A DNA stretch of 64,000 nucleotides from Ananas comosus (Eukaryota > Streptophyta > Magnoliopsida > Poales > Bromeliaceae). The position numbers and the translations under genes are program-made. The first letter of the stretch is position 1. Every line of letters begins with the position of its first letter. Location of the stretch: assembly GCF_001540865.1 (NCBI RefSeq), contig NC_033638.1, forward strand, positions 6,076,949 to 6,140,948. Direction: 5' to 3'. The notes beneath the pieces were generated by a model, which saw only the letters and a program-made list of their open reading frames with translations, searched no databases and was not told the DNA's origin. Shown one piece after another: positions 38,416 through 50,702 of the stretch.

Positions 38416-38887
38416 CGAGCCCAATTCGAGCGAGCCCAGTAATACTCAAGCTCGACTTGAAATATATTTCGAGTTTTATTTTCTGTTCAAGCTCGGCTCA
38501 TTTAATTTCAAGTCGAGCTCGAGCGAGCTGAATATTGAGCCGAACGCGAAACAGACACGAGCCGGCTCATTCATTTGCCAGCCTTACTTTCCACTCTTTG
38601 ATGCTTCACCTTCCCATCTCACCTTCCCATCTCTATCTCTGCACGATGCTTCGTCTTCCACCCACTCACTTTTTAATTAATATATTCATATAATTCATTT
38701 TCATCTAAAGAAATTATTTAAAAAAAAAAATAAAAATAAGATCTCTTCGTACTCTTTTTTATCACATATTTTTCTTTTTTCTTTCTTGTTCACAAGAAGG
38801 GTTCATTTTTTATATTTTTCTTTATTATTTTTTTTTTTTAAATTGTGTAGGTATTGAAATTAGGTTACTGCGATAAATTTAAAGTCA

Positions 38888-39030
38888 ATGAGGGAAAAGA
38901 AGCGGTGGGTGTGGGGGGATCCGTACGACATTGACATGACCGTAACTAAAGAGAAGCTCGACGCCGACAACGACGGTGAGGTGACGTGGAGAACGCGAAT
39001 CGCCTCTTCAATCTCAGCAGCGTGATCAAG
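38888..39030 (+). pseudogene. Gene-like exon fragment with a probable frameshift
   Basis: An ATG frame reads MREKKRWVWGDPYDIDMTVT followed by KEKLDADNDGEVT and closes at 39023-39025. The tail of the same segment reads sensibly in another frame as ENANRLFNLSSVIK, ending exactly at a gtgcgt donor-like site (39031). Codon use is balanced and the GC content exceeds that of the flanks. This suggests a decayed exon with one small indel. I do not recognise the protein family. Confidence 0.3.
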
Positions 39031-39397
39031 GTGCGTGTGAACTAATAATTTTATTACTGCTTCTTTCATTATTGTTATGTGTAATTTATTTATTATTATA
39101 GATTTTGCAATATTTACACATATATGTTTTATATTTTTTATTTATATTTATTGACGCCTTATGACAAATTAAAAAAATTTAAAATTCTAATTTTGTCAAT
39201 CTTATATCTTCTATAGTATTAGCCCACCATAATACGCGAGTAACTTCACTAGCATCTTCATTAAAAAGCATGATTCCTCATGAAACATCTCATATGCATC
39301 CCTTAAATGCTATAACAATATCTTAATGACAATTTGTACATTCAATCAACCCACCACCCACAATTTGTTCATTCAATCAACCCACCACCCAAAATAA

Positions 39398-39400
<3 letters not shown>

Positions 39401-39453
<53 letters not shown>
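39401..39453 (+). repeat. (AG)n microsatellite
   Basis: Unbroken AG dinucleotides, preceded by a short tandem duplication of ttcaatcaacccaccaccca (39331-39391). Confidence 0.9.
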
Positions 39454-39458
<5 letters not shown>

Positions 39459-39459
39459 G

Positions 39460-42400
39460 GGGAAATAAATGGTGCCAACATTGATTGACATGTTACCAGA
39501 ATCATCATAGACACTATAAAAATAACACATCCACTTCAACAAAATACACTGCATTTGTTTATTTGATTAGCTAGCCCCACCACTAAACATTGCCAACACC
39601 ATCATCATGTGTTAACTTTACACCTAATTCACACCACTGGGGAAAAAGATAGGTTTGCTTTTTTCTTTCTTATTTTTGTGTATATCACTTGTAGCATCAT
39701 CATAATCATTATGACCAATGCATGTTTTGATGTTCCCATAAACAAAGAAACATTTAAGGGACCAATGCATGTTTTGATGTTCCTATAAACAAAGAAACAA
39801 TTAAGGATTGAGTAAGCATGCTTTTTCATATTATTCAAATGTCTTAATTATGCTCCATTTGTTACATTACATATGGTAAAAAAGTACGATCCGTAAGAAA
39901 CATCATGCTGCATATATCGCAATGAATCGGTTAAAATATATATATTCTAATTTTTGCAGTCTCACAAGAAAACAAGTGATCCTTAATACTAAATGAGCAA
40001 TTAGATATTCAGAGTTTAAAGATTACCAGGAAAAATAACCCATCTTATAATATCATAAAAAAAGTTTAGCACACCTGGAATTCACCGTCGCATAATTTTA
40101 TTTGAGACATGATTTTGATTCTGCTGAAACAAAATAACCAACATAAAATTAATGGATTAATGGTAGGTTACAAAAGGCCAATAAGATCACAAACCAACTC
40201 AAAATACATATACAAGCCAAAAATAGAGCAATAATCCCTTCATGTCATTTGTAACCTATTGTCAGTGTGTTCTAACAATATAACAAAACAATAACTACAA
40301 AATAATTGAGCGCAAATAGTTATGTGCGACAAATAAAAGCAGAGGTGGTAAAGTGACTAAATCAAAAAAAAGGGTGTCTGAGGCTTCTCCTTAAAGCAAT
40401 TCTTTGTACATGAAAAGTAGTGCTAAGTTTAGCCCATCTTCAAATTATCACTACTGAAGGTAAAATTCTCAAAAAATAAAAAACAATTAAGTTGGAACTG
40501 AATTAAAGTGAATCAGAAAACAACAGTGCATATATAATACATGAAACAACATTGCTCTTTTAAAAGAAATTCCATAACAGTGGATCAGGAAACATCAAGT
40601 TCTCGTGTGAGCCCCTCGCATGCTAGAATAACTTGCTCGGCATATCTCCTCCCCTTTATGTTACAATCTTAAAGTGACTATGAAGGAATAAAGCACCCTC
40701 AGAAACCATGATAATTAGAAACTCGCAAAGTACTAAAATAAAACTCTAATGTTAAAAACAAAAAAGAAAAAGAAAAAAATAAAGAGAGAAAGAGAAAGAA
40801 AGAAAACCATCCAACACAAGTTATTACTATATAACTTGTTTTGGCATCAAAGAGGCCCTAAACTTCGAAATCGAACATATGATCACAGAACTACCTCCTA
40901 AATCCTCGGTCATCAACAATCCAACGTGCACCAATGGAACTTAGATAAGTCGCAAACCCACTACAGAATTCATAGACCATCTACATACAAACAAAATGAA
41001 ATAATGAGAGCATATAATTATGCATCATCGTGCAAAAACTGGAAGTTTCAACACTGCAAATCAAAACAGCCATCACCCTCGAAGAATCCACGAGAAGCAT
41101 TTGCGAAACCTTTACTTATCATTCATTTACATTGGAATAGTAAAGATCAAGAGAGCTTGTAAAATCAGAATATATAGTCAAATACATGAAAATGTCAATG
41201 CCCTCCCACATGCATTGAGGAGCGAGAATATCTAAAATAGAATATATAAAGTACATAATTTGATTTCATGACCAAGTATGTGAAGATCAAAATTTAAGGG
41301 GACAAACAATAAAAATAAATATTTTGATTTCATGATCAAGTATGCCAAGACAACTTTGAGAGAAAACATATAAAATACGTATTTTAATTTCATGACTAAG
41401 TAGGCAGGTATGTCAAGGTCAAAATTTAAGGGAAAAAACATATAAAAATATAGAATTTGATTCCATGACCAAGTACATCTTCAATAAACTCGGGCATTGA
41501 TGAAATTATCCATCCAAGAACTGTTGCATGCTATAATAAGTTACGAAAGATCTATCAACTGTTCCACCAATAGGAATATATAGCTTTGACAATGAATGAA
41601 GTTAACTAAAATTAAACTAACAGCATAAGCAACTTGCTTTTCTCTCAGAAGAAGAAACGCGGACCAAATTGCTTATACTCAAAGTTTCATGTAGCCGACA
41701 GAAGTAAGACAGAATATCTCCAAGGGAAAGATAAGAGATAATATTAATTAAAAAAAAAAGCCAGAAATACCAAAAGGAAATTCTGAGCATATTTCAAAAG
41801 TTGTTGGGTTTATAAACCTTTCATATCAGACTGAAAAGCAAAATGGCAATTGAATGCTACAGATACACATCAATAATGATAACAAAAGGATACAAACGCC
41901 TCACCTCTATCATCCACAATATTTAATCAATGAATTGGGAGTCTGGGATATGATTAACTAAAAGCCAAAACTCCGACAAATGATCTTCTGTGTTCTAATA
42001 ATGCTTATAAGTCACAACAAAGATCCTTTATGTGCGGTCCCTCACTTTTGCTTCTTCACATAGATAAAGAACACCAAACTTACTCCATTTCCATGTCAAT
42101 TCATGTTGTTAAAAACCAGTAAACTTCCCAACTAAAAATTGCATAAAGAAAACACTTGATATCAACATCAAACAGCTCACACGGGTAACAAAACTTATCC
42201 CCTCAGTCAATGTATCTATCAAAGTTTAACTCTAGGGCGTTAATTAGGAAGTAGCACCTATATAATTAGAGATTTTTTCAGTTTTTTGTTTTTAATGACC
42301 CAACTCATTGCGAAAAAAATATTGGACAAAACTTTTACTTCCATGGCATCATTCTATAACATCATTCTATGCTAGCACCTGATTTTATTTCTTTTAATGC

Positions 42401-43242
42401 TCAAGTCCTCTGTATTAGTTCTCTGCAATTGGTTATTGTGTATATTCTTCTAATAGATGAAGAGTGTTCATGTGCATCGATATTTTGCTGTTCTTATAAG
42501 GAATTCAATAAGAGTTTGATCATTTGGTGTACAGAGAACTCCTAACAATGAGTATTTAGTTAATCATCTTCAACCTAGAGCCATATTGCCATATAACTAA
42601 TACCGGAACTTAATAGTTATCAGCTATGCAGGCAATAATTGAAGATGAACATCGGTTACGACTAATACCGGAACTCCCGCCTCACAAAAGGAGATATGTA
42701 TCATCGTTCCTCGCAGGCTTGAGAAAAGTATAACAATATGAAATCACCTCGAAGGTAATCCAATAGAAATCCTACTGAAAAGAAGCAACAATAGATCAAC
42801 TAAATGCTTTATTCCGGTAAGTCAAATGCAGCATTCTCAGCAAAAGCCCAACATACACCTACTTCAACTAATCCAACAATGTTACAACTCGATATTACTA
42901 AATTTTGTACCTATAACCACCTGAAGACCAATTTAATTTGTTGAGCAGCAAAAATCATTAAAGATACACCCTAAGCTGTTGCATGATTGCATCCACAAAG
43001 CATGAAAGGAAACACCATTTTGTCAAGTTATTCAATCAAATCATGGGAAGAGAATGTTTAAAGAGAAATGAAATATTCAGAAGAAACAATCAACTCAATC
43101 TCAATATTTACATTGACATAGTAATTACTGTACCGTATCTTTACACAAGCAATCTTACACTTTCATTTTTTGCCATCACCACACACTATCAGGGGGGAAA
43201 AGAACCCAAATTGTTCTTTTCTCCTCCTCTCAATCACCAAAG

Positions 43243-43276
<34 letters not shown>

Positions 43277-43422
43277 CTGTGATACCAAATTAATACACAA
43301 AACCACAACAACGCAATCAACAACCGCTCAATTACACTCAAATTAACCCCAAATCAAAAAAGAAAAAGATCAAAAAAGGAAAAAAAATTCCTTGTTTTAA
43401 TCAGAATTCTTGATTTTGAGGA
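39460..43422. other. Repeat-poor stretch, mostly unexplained
   Basis: Nearly 4 kb with few of the repeat families seen elsewhere, bounded on the right by the glutaredoxin-like gene. Two short direct repeats of ccaatgcatgttttgatgtt lie near 39716 and 39761. A 30-base T run is at about 43247-43276. It could be long 3' untranslated or intronic sequence of a - strand transcript. The only coding-like patch seen is at 40585-40667. Confidence 0.35.
40585..40667 (-). CDS. Possible terminal exon of an unidentified gene
   Basis: On the - strand an acceptor-like ttaag precedes 83 bases that read CNIKGRRYAEQVILACEGLT then RELDVS and a TGA. The patch is richer in GC than its surroundings and its amino-acid make-up looks protein-like. 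However, 27 open codons can occur by chance and no upstream exon was found in 40668-43300. The family is not recognised. Confidence 0.22.
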
Positions 43423-43995
43423 TCAATAGGAGCAGCAGTGAGGGCACCGTACCAGGCCGTTCTCGTTGCAGGCGTCGCACCGGCGCATGCGGCCCTCGGC
43501 CTCGTCGAAGAGCTTGCGGCTGCCGCAGCAGCGGGGGCAGGGGGCGAAGCGGACGCCGCCGCACGCGGAGCAGACGTGGGCGGGGTCCTGGCCGTCGGCG
43601 CCGCCGATGAGGCGGCCGCCGACGAAGAGCTGGGGGATGGAGAAGGGGCGGGAGCGGGCGGCGAGGAGCCCCTGGAGCTCGCGGCGGAAGGCGGCGTCCA
43701 TGGAGACGTCGCGCTCGTCGACGGCGACGCGGAAGCCGCGTAGGATGGCGCGCACGGTGGAGCAGTCCTCGTGGGTGCGGCGGACGCCGCGGAGCGAGGT
43801 GGAGTAGAGGACGACGCGGCGGGGCCGGGGGCGGGGGTCGTCGGAGAAGGGGCGGCGGAGTGCCTTCGAGGGGGAGGAGAGGGGCCGGTGCTGAGGGTGG
43901 TGGTGGTACGTGAGCGACCGCGTGAAGAAGTAGGGTTTCTTGTTTCCGCCGCCGCCGCATCCTCCGCCGCCGCCTCCGCCTCCGCCGCCGTCCAT
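43423..43995 (-). CDS. Glutaredoxin-like protein with C-terminal CXXC repeats (At5g39865-like family)
   Basis: A single exon of 190 aa begins at the ATG before the poly-glycine run ([10 protein letters not shown]); an upstream in-frame ATG at 44115 would add a low-complexity Ser-rich tail and is disfavoured. Residues about 58-130 form the glutaredoxin-like domain with the family's signature [16 protein letters not shown] instead of a CPYC active site, then DERDVSMD and [15 protein letters not shown]. The C-terminus has four CXXC pairs (CSAC, CPRC, CDAC, CPHC), a zinc-ribbon or DnaJ-like cysteine cluster. Members of this plant family have not all been shown to be redox-active. Unusually, IGGAD is followed at once by GQDPAHVC, where relatives carry about 20-25 more residues (the last helix of the fold). 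The gene is very GC-rich against AT-rich flanks, as is common for intronless monocot genes. Confidence 0.85.
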   Translation of the reverse strand: MDGGGGGGGGGGCGGGGNKKPYFFTRSLTYHHHPQHRPLSSPSKALRRPFSDDPRPRPRRVVLYSTSLRGVRRTHEDCSTVRAILRGFRVAVDERDVSMDAAFRRELQGLLAARSRPFSIPQLFVGGRLIGGADGQDPAHVCSACGGVRFAPCPRCCGSRKLFDEAEGRMRRCDACNENGLVRCPHCCSY

Positions 43996-44182
43996 GGAGA
44001 GGATCGCCGGAGGGGTTGGGGTGGTGGATCGGAGGCGCGGCCCTTCTAGGGTTAGGGTTTGGAGGAGACGATCGGAGGAGGAGGAGGAGGAGGAGGAGAG
44101 AGAGAGAACGTACAACGAACAAAGGGCGCAAATGGGGGGATCGCTTTGTTACTCTTATATTTTTATTTTATTTTATTTTTTT

Positions 44183-44200
44183 TATTTATATACTTTATAG
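44183..44200 (-). promoter_or_regulatory. Possible TATA box of the glutaredoxin-like gene
   Basis: On the - strand the sequence ctataaagtatataaata lies about 190 bases upstream of the chosen ATG, before a CT-rich leader (gttctctctctctcc). The surrounding DNA is AT-rich, so this is a weak call. Confidence 0.3.
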
Positions 44201-44252
44201 TATGAATGCGCGTGCAATGCACTTTTCGTTTTGTATTATGAAATTGAAAAAA

Positions 44253-44682
44253 GGGTTAAATATATAGATGTTTATGTAAACATAATGAATTACAAATATA
44301 TTTTTATAAAATTTAATTTTTATATAGTATTTATGTAAAAATTCTAATATTTTTAAATATATCATTTTGATTTGTTACTGTTTGAGAACCGTTTATATTT
44401 TAACAATAAATAAGTAAAATGTCAATTTTGCCATCATAAATATGTCCCTTCAAAAATTACAACAGTATAATATAAAGAGGGTAAAAATATTAGGTTATCT
44501 TATAAACTAATCAGGGTTAAATATTTAATCTATAGTTAACTAAATTTTTTTAACTGATTTCAATGGTAAGGATATATTTGAAAACATTTAAGACTTTTGT
44601 AAGAACAATATGTAAAAATTAAATTTTATAGGAATATATTTGTAATTTACTATATTTCTAGAGACCTGTATGCAATTAACCC
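44253..44682. mobile_element. MITE family A
   Basis: The left end gggttaaatatatagatg and the complement of the right end gggttaattgcatacagg are inverted copies. Internal words ataaatatgtcccttcaaaa and agatatatttgaaaac-like words match the copies at 8783 and 54507. The flanks ttgaaaaaa and taaaaaaat agree only partly. Confidence 0.6.
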
Positions 44683-44805
44683 TAAAAAAATTAATAAATA
44701 ATAAATTTATTTTATTTTATTTAATATCTAATTTAATAGAAAAATAAAAAGAATTGCAACAGATTTAGATAAAGTCAGTTTATCTATTAATGTTAAATTA
44801 ACTAA

Positions 44806-45390
44806 AGGCTAAATTGTAGAAAAATTTTTGACAAAATCTATTTTTTGATTTGACCCCGCTGTTATTTAAAGACATACACTTTGGCTTTTTAAAAAATAAA
44901 AAAATATCCTTCTTAGCAGCGCCATCTTCCTGCTCATAGACGATGTTGTTAGCCGTGCCCCCTCACCCTCCTCCGCCGCCTCACCCTCGTCCATCCCTCC
45001 GTCCACGCCCACGTCTATGCCCTCGCCTCCTCCGTCGTCTCACCCTCGCCCACCCTCTGTCCACGCCCATCCGATCTATTCTCACTGCCGTCGAATGAAG
45101 AGGCGGCGTCGGGAGTGCAAGAGGTGCAAAGAGAGCAGGTGGAGTCAGCGAAGTTGGAGTTGGGGTCGAGGGAGGCACAAAGGACAGGTGGAGAAATTGC
45201 GGATGAACGAGGGTTGGAGAGGAGACGAAGATGGAGAGGATATTTTAGTCATTTTATCAATACATTTAACACTGTACTCTCTGTGAATATTTTTTATTTT
45301 TAAGAAAATAAAGTGTAGATTTTTAAATGACAGACGAGACAAAAGTAAAAAAGTGAATTTTTACGGGGATTTCTGTAATTTAGACTTAAC
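44806..45390. mobile_element. TIR element with a GC-rich interior block
   Basis: The left end ggctaaattgtagaaaaa pairs with the complement of the right end (gtctaaattacagaaatcc). Between them, 44900-45240 switches to GC-rich sequence with many caccctcgtccatccc and cctccgtc words. Frames here are low complexity and no parent gene is recognised. Confidence 0.45.
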
Positions 45391-45779
45391 ACTGAAATCT
45401 TAGACCTCGTTTGGTATTATTGTTATTTTTTAAAAATATTAATTTTACATAATTAGTTATAATGATAGGAGATATTTTTATTTTTATTGTTACTATTGAT
45501 TAGCTTGTAATGTATCCTGCTAATAATAGATACAACTTTTTTAAAAAAACTTGGAAAGCAAAAAACTTTTTAATTTTAACTTTCTTTCTTAATGAATATC
45601 TTGAATGAAAAAAATTTCAAGCAATCCATTATTAATTAATAATTATTGCACTTTTTTATATAAAATTTTATTAAAACAAAAAACAAGGCTTCAAATTTTG
45701 TTGCTTAAAACAAAAAGAGTACTTTAAGTAAGATCGTATCCGAAAAAAATTTTCTTTTTTCATTTAAATATAAAAAGAT

Positions 45780-46107
45780 GGGTAAACTTTTCGTACTTTC
45801 TAACTTTTGTACTCTATGGTTTAAACTGATCAATTTAATATCCTGTTGTTTTTTTTCTTTTCTTTTCATCAGCCCTTTCGTTGACTTTTTTTTAAATTAT
45901 ATATAAAAAAAACTTTAGGTACCCATCTATAGCTTATCGAAAATCCACTTTAATACTCTTTAGTTTTAACTTTATCACGATTTAACAATAAGAGATAACA
46001 AAAAAAGAAAATCACAGAGTACGAAAATAATATATTTTAAATTATAAAATACTAAAATAAAAAAATATGAAACTACTGAAATGATATTTGAAGTTATTCC
46101 TATTTAA
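45780..46107. mobile_element. MITE family B, diverged copy
   Basis: Contains ggtaaacttttcgtactttc, ctatggtttaaactgatc and, at the right end, gatatttgaagttattcc, in the order of the copy at 8174-8758. Confidence 0.5.
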
Positions 46108-46371
46108 GGCCCTTCGTTTGCTTGGAATAGTAGTAACAACTTCGATATAAAGTTTTCTGTTGTGGCAGGAACCAGATGAAGATCTAATTTGGTAATTTTT
46201 TTTTGGTTAAGAAAAAAAATAAAGGAGATAATTTAATTTAATATAGTGCATTACATGTCCTAATAAGAGCCTAAGTAGAAGTAACGTCACGAAAACATTT
46301 TTTTTTAATGTTAGGTATTAGGAAAAGTTGAAAAACAAAATTCTCTCTACAATTTTTTTTTTCTTTTTTTT

Positions 46372-47072
46372 TTTAGGCTAAATTATAGAAAACTCTTCTG
46401 CCAATACATGTTCTTTCACTTTCTCCTAAGTCATTCAAAAACTAACACTTTATCCCCCTCAAAAAATAAGAAATATTATTTCGGTCCCCGCTGGCAGTGT
46501 TTCGTTAGTGTTCCATTTATATTTTATTTTTTATACCCAAAATACTCCTAAAATCCTCATTATATATTTTTCAATGACAGAGCGGAAAAATGAAAAATTG
46601 GGTATTAATGGAAAGATTTTATATAATTTAGCTTTTTTTTTCTGCTGCGATTTCAAAAGCTTTATATTATAAGTTCTATTTTACATTTCAAAAATTCTGT
46701 TACAGCAAAATTCTTGAAACTTTTTAAGGCTAAAATACAGAAAATTCTCCTATAATTATCTATTTAAGAACTTATATTTTGCTCTTTTAATTTCAAAAAT
46801 ATTTTCAGAAGGTTACTACGTTGATAGAGAGGACGAAATAACCAAATTATTTTTACTAGTTCTATAGAAAAATATAATATATCTCTGTCATTTTAAGAAC
46901 ATTTTCGATATAAATTATAAAAAATGAATAGAATAGTCATATAGTCCTCCAAAAAAAGGGCTAAATGTCTGAACTTGAAATTTTGAAAGGATAAAATGTA
47001 AGTTTTTGAAACTAAGAAAAAAAAAGTAAAAAATCAAATATTTATAGAAAATTTTACTGTATTTTAGTCTTT
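46372..47072. mobile_element. Two diverged MITEs related to 3978-4500
   Basis: Left ends aggctaaattatagaaaac (46375) and aaggctaaaatacagaaaat (46727), and right ends attttatataatttagc (about 46616-46632) and ttttactgtattttagtc (about 47052-47070), suggest two adjacent copies. Confidence 0.4.
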
Positions 47073-47104
47073 TTTTAATTTATAAAATGCTCTATTTCAA
47101 ATAA

Positions 47105-47515
47105 GAGTTAATTTAATACAGGTTCCTACAAACATAGTGAATTGCAAATATATTCTCACGAAGTTCAACTTTTATATATTGTCTCTACAAAAGTCATGAT
47201 GTTTTCAAATATGTCCCTACCGTCAGGATCTATTGGAAAAAATGAGTTAAACATAGATAAAATACTTAATCCTAGTTAGTTATTGAGGTGAATTAACCTT
47301 TTTATCCCTCTTTAATTAATACTTGGGACTTTTGAAGGGACATATTTGTTATGGCAAAAAAATCATTTCACTTATAAAATAAACAGTGCTTTAACGGTAA
47401 CAAATCAGAGAGGCATATTTGAAAACATTAAGACTTTGGCAGGGACAATATATGAAAGTTGAATTTTATAGGGATATATTTATAATTTACTATATGAAAA
47501 TATTTAAGTGAGGTA
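47105..47515. mobile_element. MITE family A, decayed right end
   Basis: The left end gagttaatttaatacagg and the interior agacattt/gggacaatatatgaaagt match the family. The right end has lost the expected attaaccc, and no flanking duplication is visible. Confidence 0.55.
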
Positions 47516-50145
47516 ATAATTATCCCTTATTATTATTTTCTCAACAGTCATTTATTATTAGAAATATTAAGTTGGTTGTGGCCTGTGGGGGAAAGAGGGG
47601 TTTGATGGGGAAGTTGGCAGTTGGAGAGGATTTTCTAGATTTTATTTTATTTTATTTTATTTTTACAGATAATGAAGAATAAGTACAATGACATAATTAA
47701 TAATTATAATAATGTCAAGTTGATTTTTCTGTTTTTGTTTGAGTATATATGATTGCTTGGTTGGTAAGAAGAGTTTGAAAGGGAATGTGGAATCTGTCCT
47801 TTGGGAGGAATGAGAAGGGAAAAAACTAGAAAAATTAAAATTCTATTTATTTTGATTCAAAATTTCAAATTTTAATTATAAGTGATTTGATTTTAGGTCA
47901 AAAAACTTGAAATTAAAAATTATAGTCTAGTTTTCAATTGAGAAATTAAAACAAAAAAAACCTATACTAATCAAACTAAGAAACAGAAATAAGAGTGCCT
48001 TTGTATATGTGCACGTATATAAAATAAACGTATTTATATTTATATCTATACTGTATACTGTTTGCATAAGGAGATCAGCATCTTACTCTGTGGCGGGAGG
48101 TTAGGTTGAACGGTATCACATTCAAAATGACATGAGATCGGATTGGATCGAGTCATGTTCGAAGTGACGTAAGGCTGATTGGACTGAGTCACAATCAAAA
48201 TTCGTGGGCGTTGTATCTGTACGTTTTAAGTGAATTAATTGCATCTTTCTAATAATTCGAGCTTTTGTGATTAATTGTTAGCGCCAACGATTCGACATAT
48301 TCTATATATAAAAATAACTCTTAAATGAATATAACTGAATCTTTTTTATGCTAAAAATAACTCTTTTTAGTACAATAAACCACAGTTATTGCATTTAATT
48401 TTTAACAATTAAACGACAAAACATAATTATTTTAGGGATAATTTCCTGAGTACCCTCCTGAAAAGTTGTAATTTTCTTAAAGCCCTTTCAAAGTTCAAAG
48501 TATCATACTTTAAGTATAAAAAATATTCTAAAATTATCAAATTCAATCAAATTTAATAAGATATAATTCTAAAATTCCAATTTTACTCTCAATAACCTAA
48601 AAACTTAGTAGACTTATCAAGTAAAAAAATTTAACAATTTTTTGAAGAAAAAAACTAATCAAATATAAGTAATAAATCACATATTTAACAAAGAATAAAA
48701 ATAATCATGCTAAAAATCATAAAATTAAAATCTATATCCTTAAAAAAAAAAAAAAGTAAAGCAGTAAGTATTAATAGTTTGCCCCATTAAAAAATAGTTG
48801 GGGATAAAATCGTAATTTCATAAAGTTAATTAGTATCTAATACATTTCTATTCCAAACAAAGTTTAAAAAAATTTGAAAGTGGAGGCATTCCTGATAAAT
48901 TCAGGATATAAATGATATTTTAGATTTCGATGGGACATTTATAAAATTTTAAAATTTAGAGGGTACAGTTTGAAATAGTCCAAATTTATAATAAAAGAAT
49001 AAGTTTTATTATTAAAAAAATTCTTTCTATATTGTTGGCGTGCTTCCTTAAGCTTTTTAATGGCAAAAAGTTAAAAGTTTGCGTAGTAAATATAAATTTT
49101 TTAAAATTTATATAGTTAATTATAATGAATAAATGTTGATATGATTCTAATATATTTAAGATTTATATACTTTTGCCCCAAATCTAAACAATCATATAAA
49201 AAAGTAGGTATAATATCTGGTATACCCTTCGAAATTTTAAAAATATATAATATATTTCTAGTTGACCAAAACGTCTCCCATTAATTTTCAGAAATTCCTT
49301 CAAATATTCCCAAATCCTTGTAAAGTTTACTAATAGGAATTGGAGTTTAGAAGGATATTTTGATAATTTCAGAATAAATTTGAAAATTTTGAATTATAGT
49401 TAGGGGTAAATAAGCAAAGAGTAATGCTATCGGTACACTCCACAGTATGGTATATATCTTACGCTCTCTCTTCCGCTTACAGCTTTAAAAATTTTTAAAT
49501 TTTTAGTATTTAAAGACAAGGATTAATTCTTGGCCCTAAGATAAGGGAGTACGAGACGTACACTTCTTTTCGGATGTACAGATAGCGGTGTTCTTTGTTC
49601 GGAAGAACTGTTACATGTACAGTTCAAAAAGGAGCGTAAATTTTACACCCTTTTTATCTTAGAGTTTAGAAAAATCTTTTCGTATTAAAGAAAAAAAAAG
49701 AATTTTCTAAGTCAATTAATTCTCTTGATTGACTCAAACCGTTCGAGAGACCAGTTTAAGTTTTGCGGGAAATTTATGGATAGTCTCAAACATATAAGCT
49801 TTTAATTAGTTTTTAGATGCTCTTCTATACGTGGACTTAAATCAAATAAGAAATAACTAGATAAAATTATTTTACTTAATAGTGGGTTTTTATAGTAAAA
49901 TAAAAATTAAATTACAAAAATAGCAAGGTAAAATTTTTCAAACTACCGTATGGCAAAGTGAAAATGTGTTAAACCACATGAACTTTATTGGGGTTTACCA
50001 TTTATTAACAATCTCAGCTCAATTTTTTAGGATTAATTAGATTCTAAGATTGTGTTGAGCCCAAATAATTAAAGACCTAACACAGAATTAATTGGGACCT
50101 CGCATCCCAAAGGCCCAAGTTCACTATGATTTAGTCCCTAATGTA
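47516..50145. other. No gene seen
   Basis: AT-rich intergenic DNA. 48430-48990 has ends reminiscent of a MITE (agtaccctcctgaaaagttg on the left, tagagggtacagtttgaaat on the right). Nothing coding is supported. Confidence 0.4.
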
Positions 50146-50377
50146 TAGGTTAATTATGGCTGGTTAAAATATCGAGCTGAAAAATCCATTTCGTGCTTAA
50201 CTTGTTCAATCACGAGCTGACTCGCGACCAGCAAGTTAGATTATCAGTGCTACTGCCGAGTGAAAAGTTCGAAGAGAATTAGAAATATAGAATTTAATCT
50301 AATAATTAAAATTTACAAAAATATAAATCTTTTTACATCTGGGTTGGCCTAAAATCCAAATAGTAGAAATTGATATT

Positions 50378-50616
50378 ATTAGAAGTACAGCAGCCCATGT
50401 GCTTATAACTTTTTAACCAACCATCAAATTTGATGGTTGGTTAGAATAAGAGAGGAAGGAGATATTGAAGAGAAATTTAAGAAAAAGAGAAATTGAAACA
50501 CCCAATTTCTACCCAATATCTCCTCCCTCTTTCATTCTAACCACCAATCAAACTTGATGAGTAGTTAGAAAGTTAGGAGTATAAGGGTTGTTGTACTCCT
50601 AATAGCACAGTAGCCC

Positions 50617-50702
<86 letters not shown>

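Larger units (their letters stand above)
36920..38586. mobile_element. Second hAT-like copy, inverted relative to 2195-3467, with nested MITEs
   Basis: The left end taggggtgggaacaagccga and the complement of the right end taaggctggcaaatgaatga correspond to the right and left ends of the element at 2195-3467. The GCTCG-rich subterminal blocks match too. Flanks tttcccag and ctttccac are too different to be called a clean duplication. Foldback MITEs occupy about 37366-37590, 37629-38163 and 38185-38415. Confidence 0.65.

Noticed and set aside
40920..41000. - strand patch reading MVYEFCSGFATYLSSIGARW...
   Set aside because: A short open run with an acceptor-like tag, but no supporting exon and no family resemblance; likely chance.
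43397..44131. 244-codon - frame overlapping the glutaredoxin-like gene
   Set aside because: Arg/Pro-rich shadow of the real gene in another frame.
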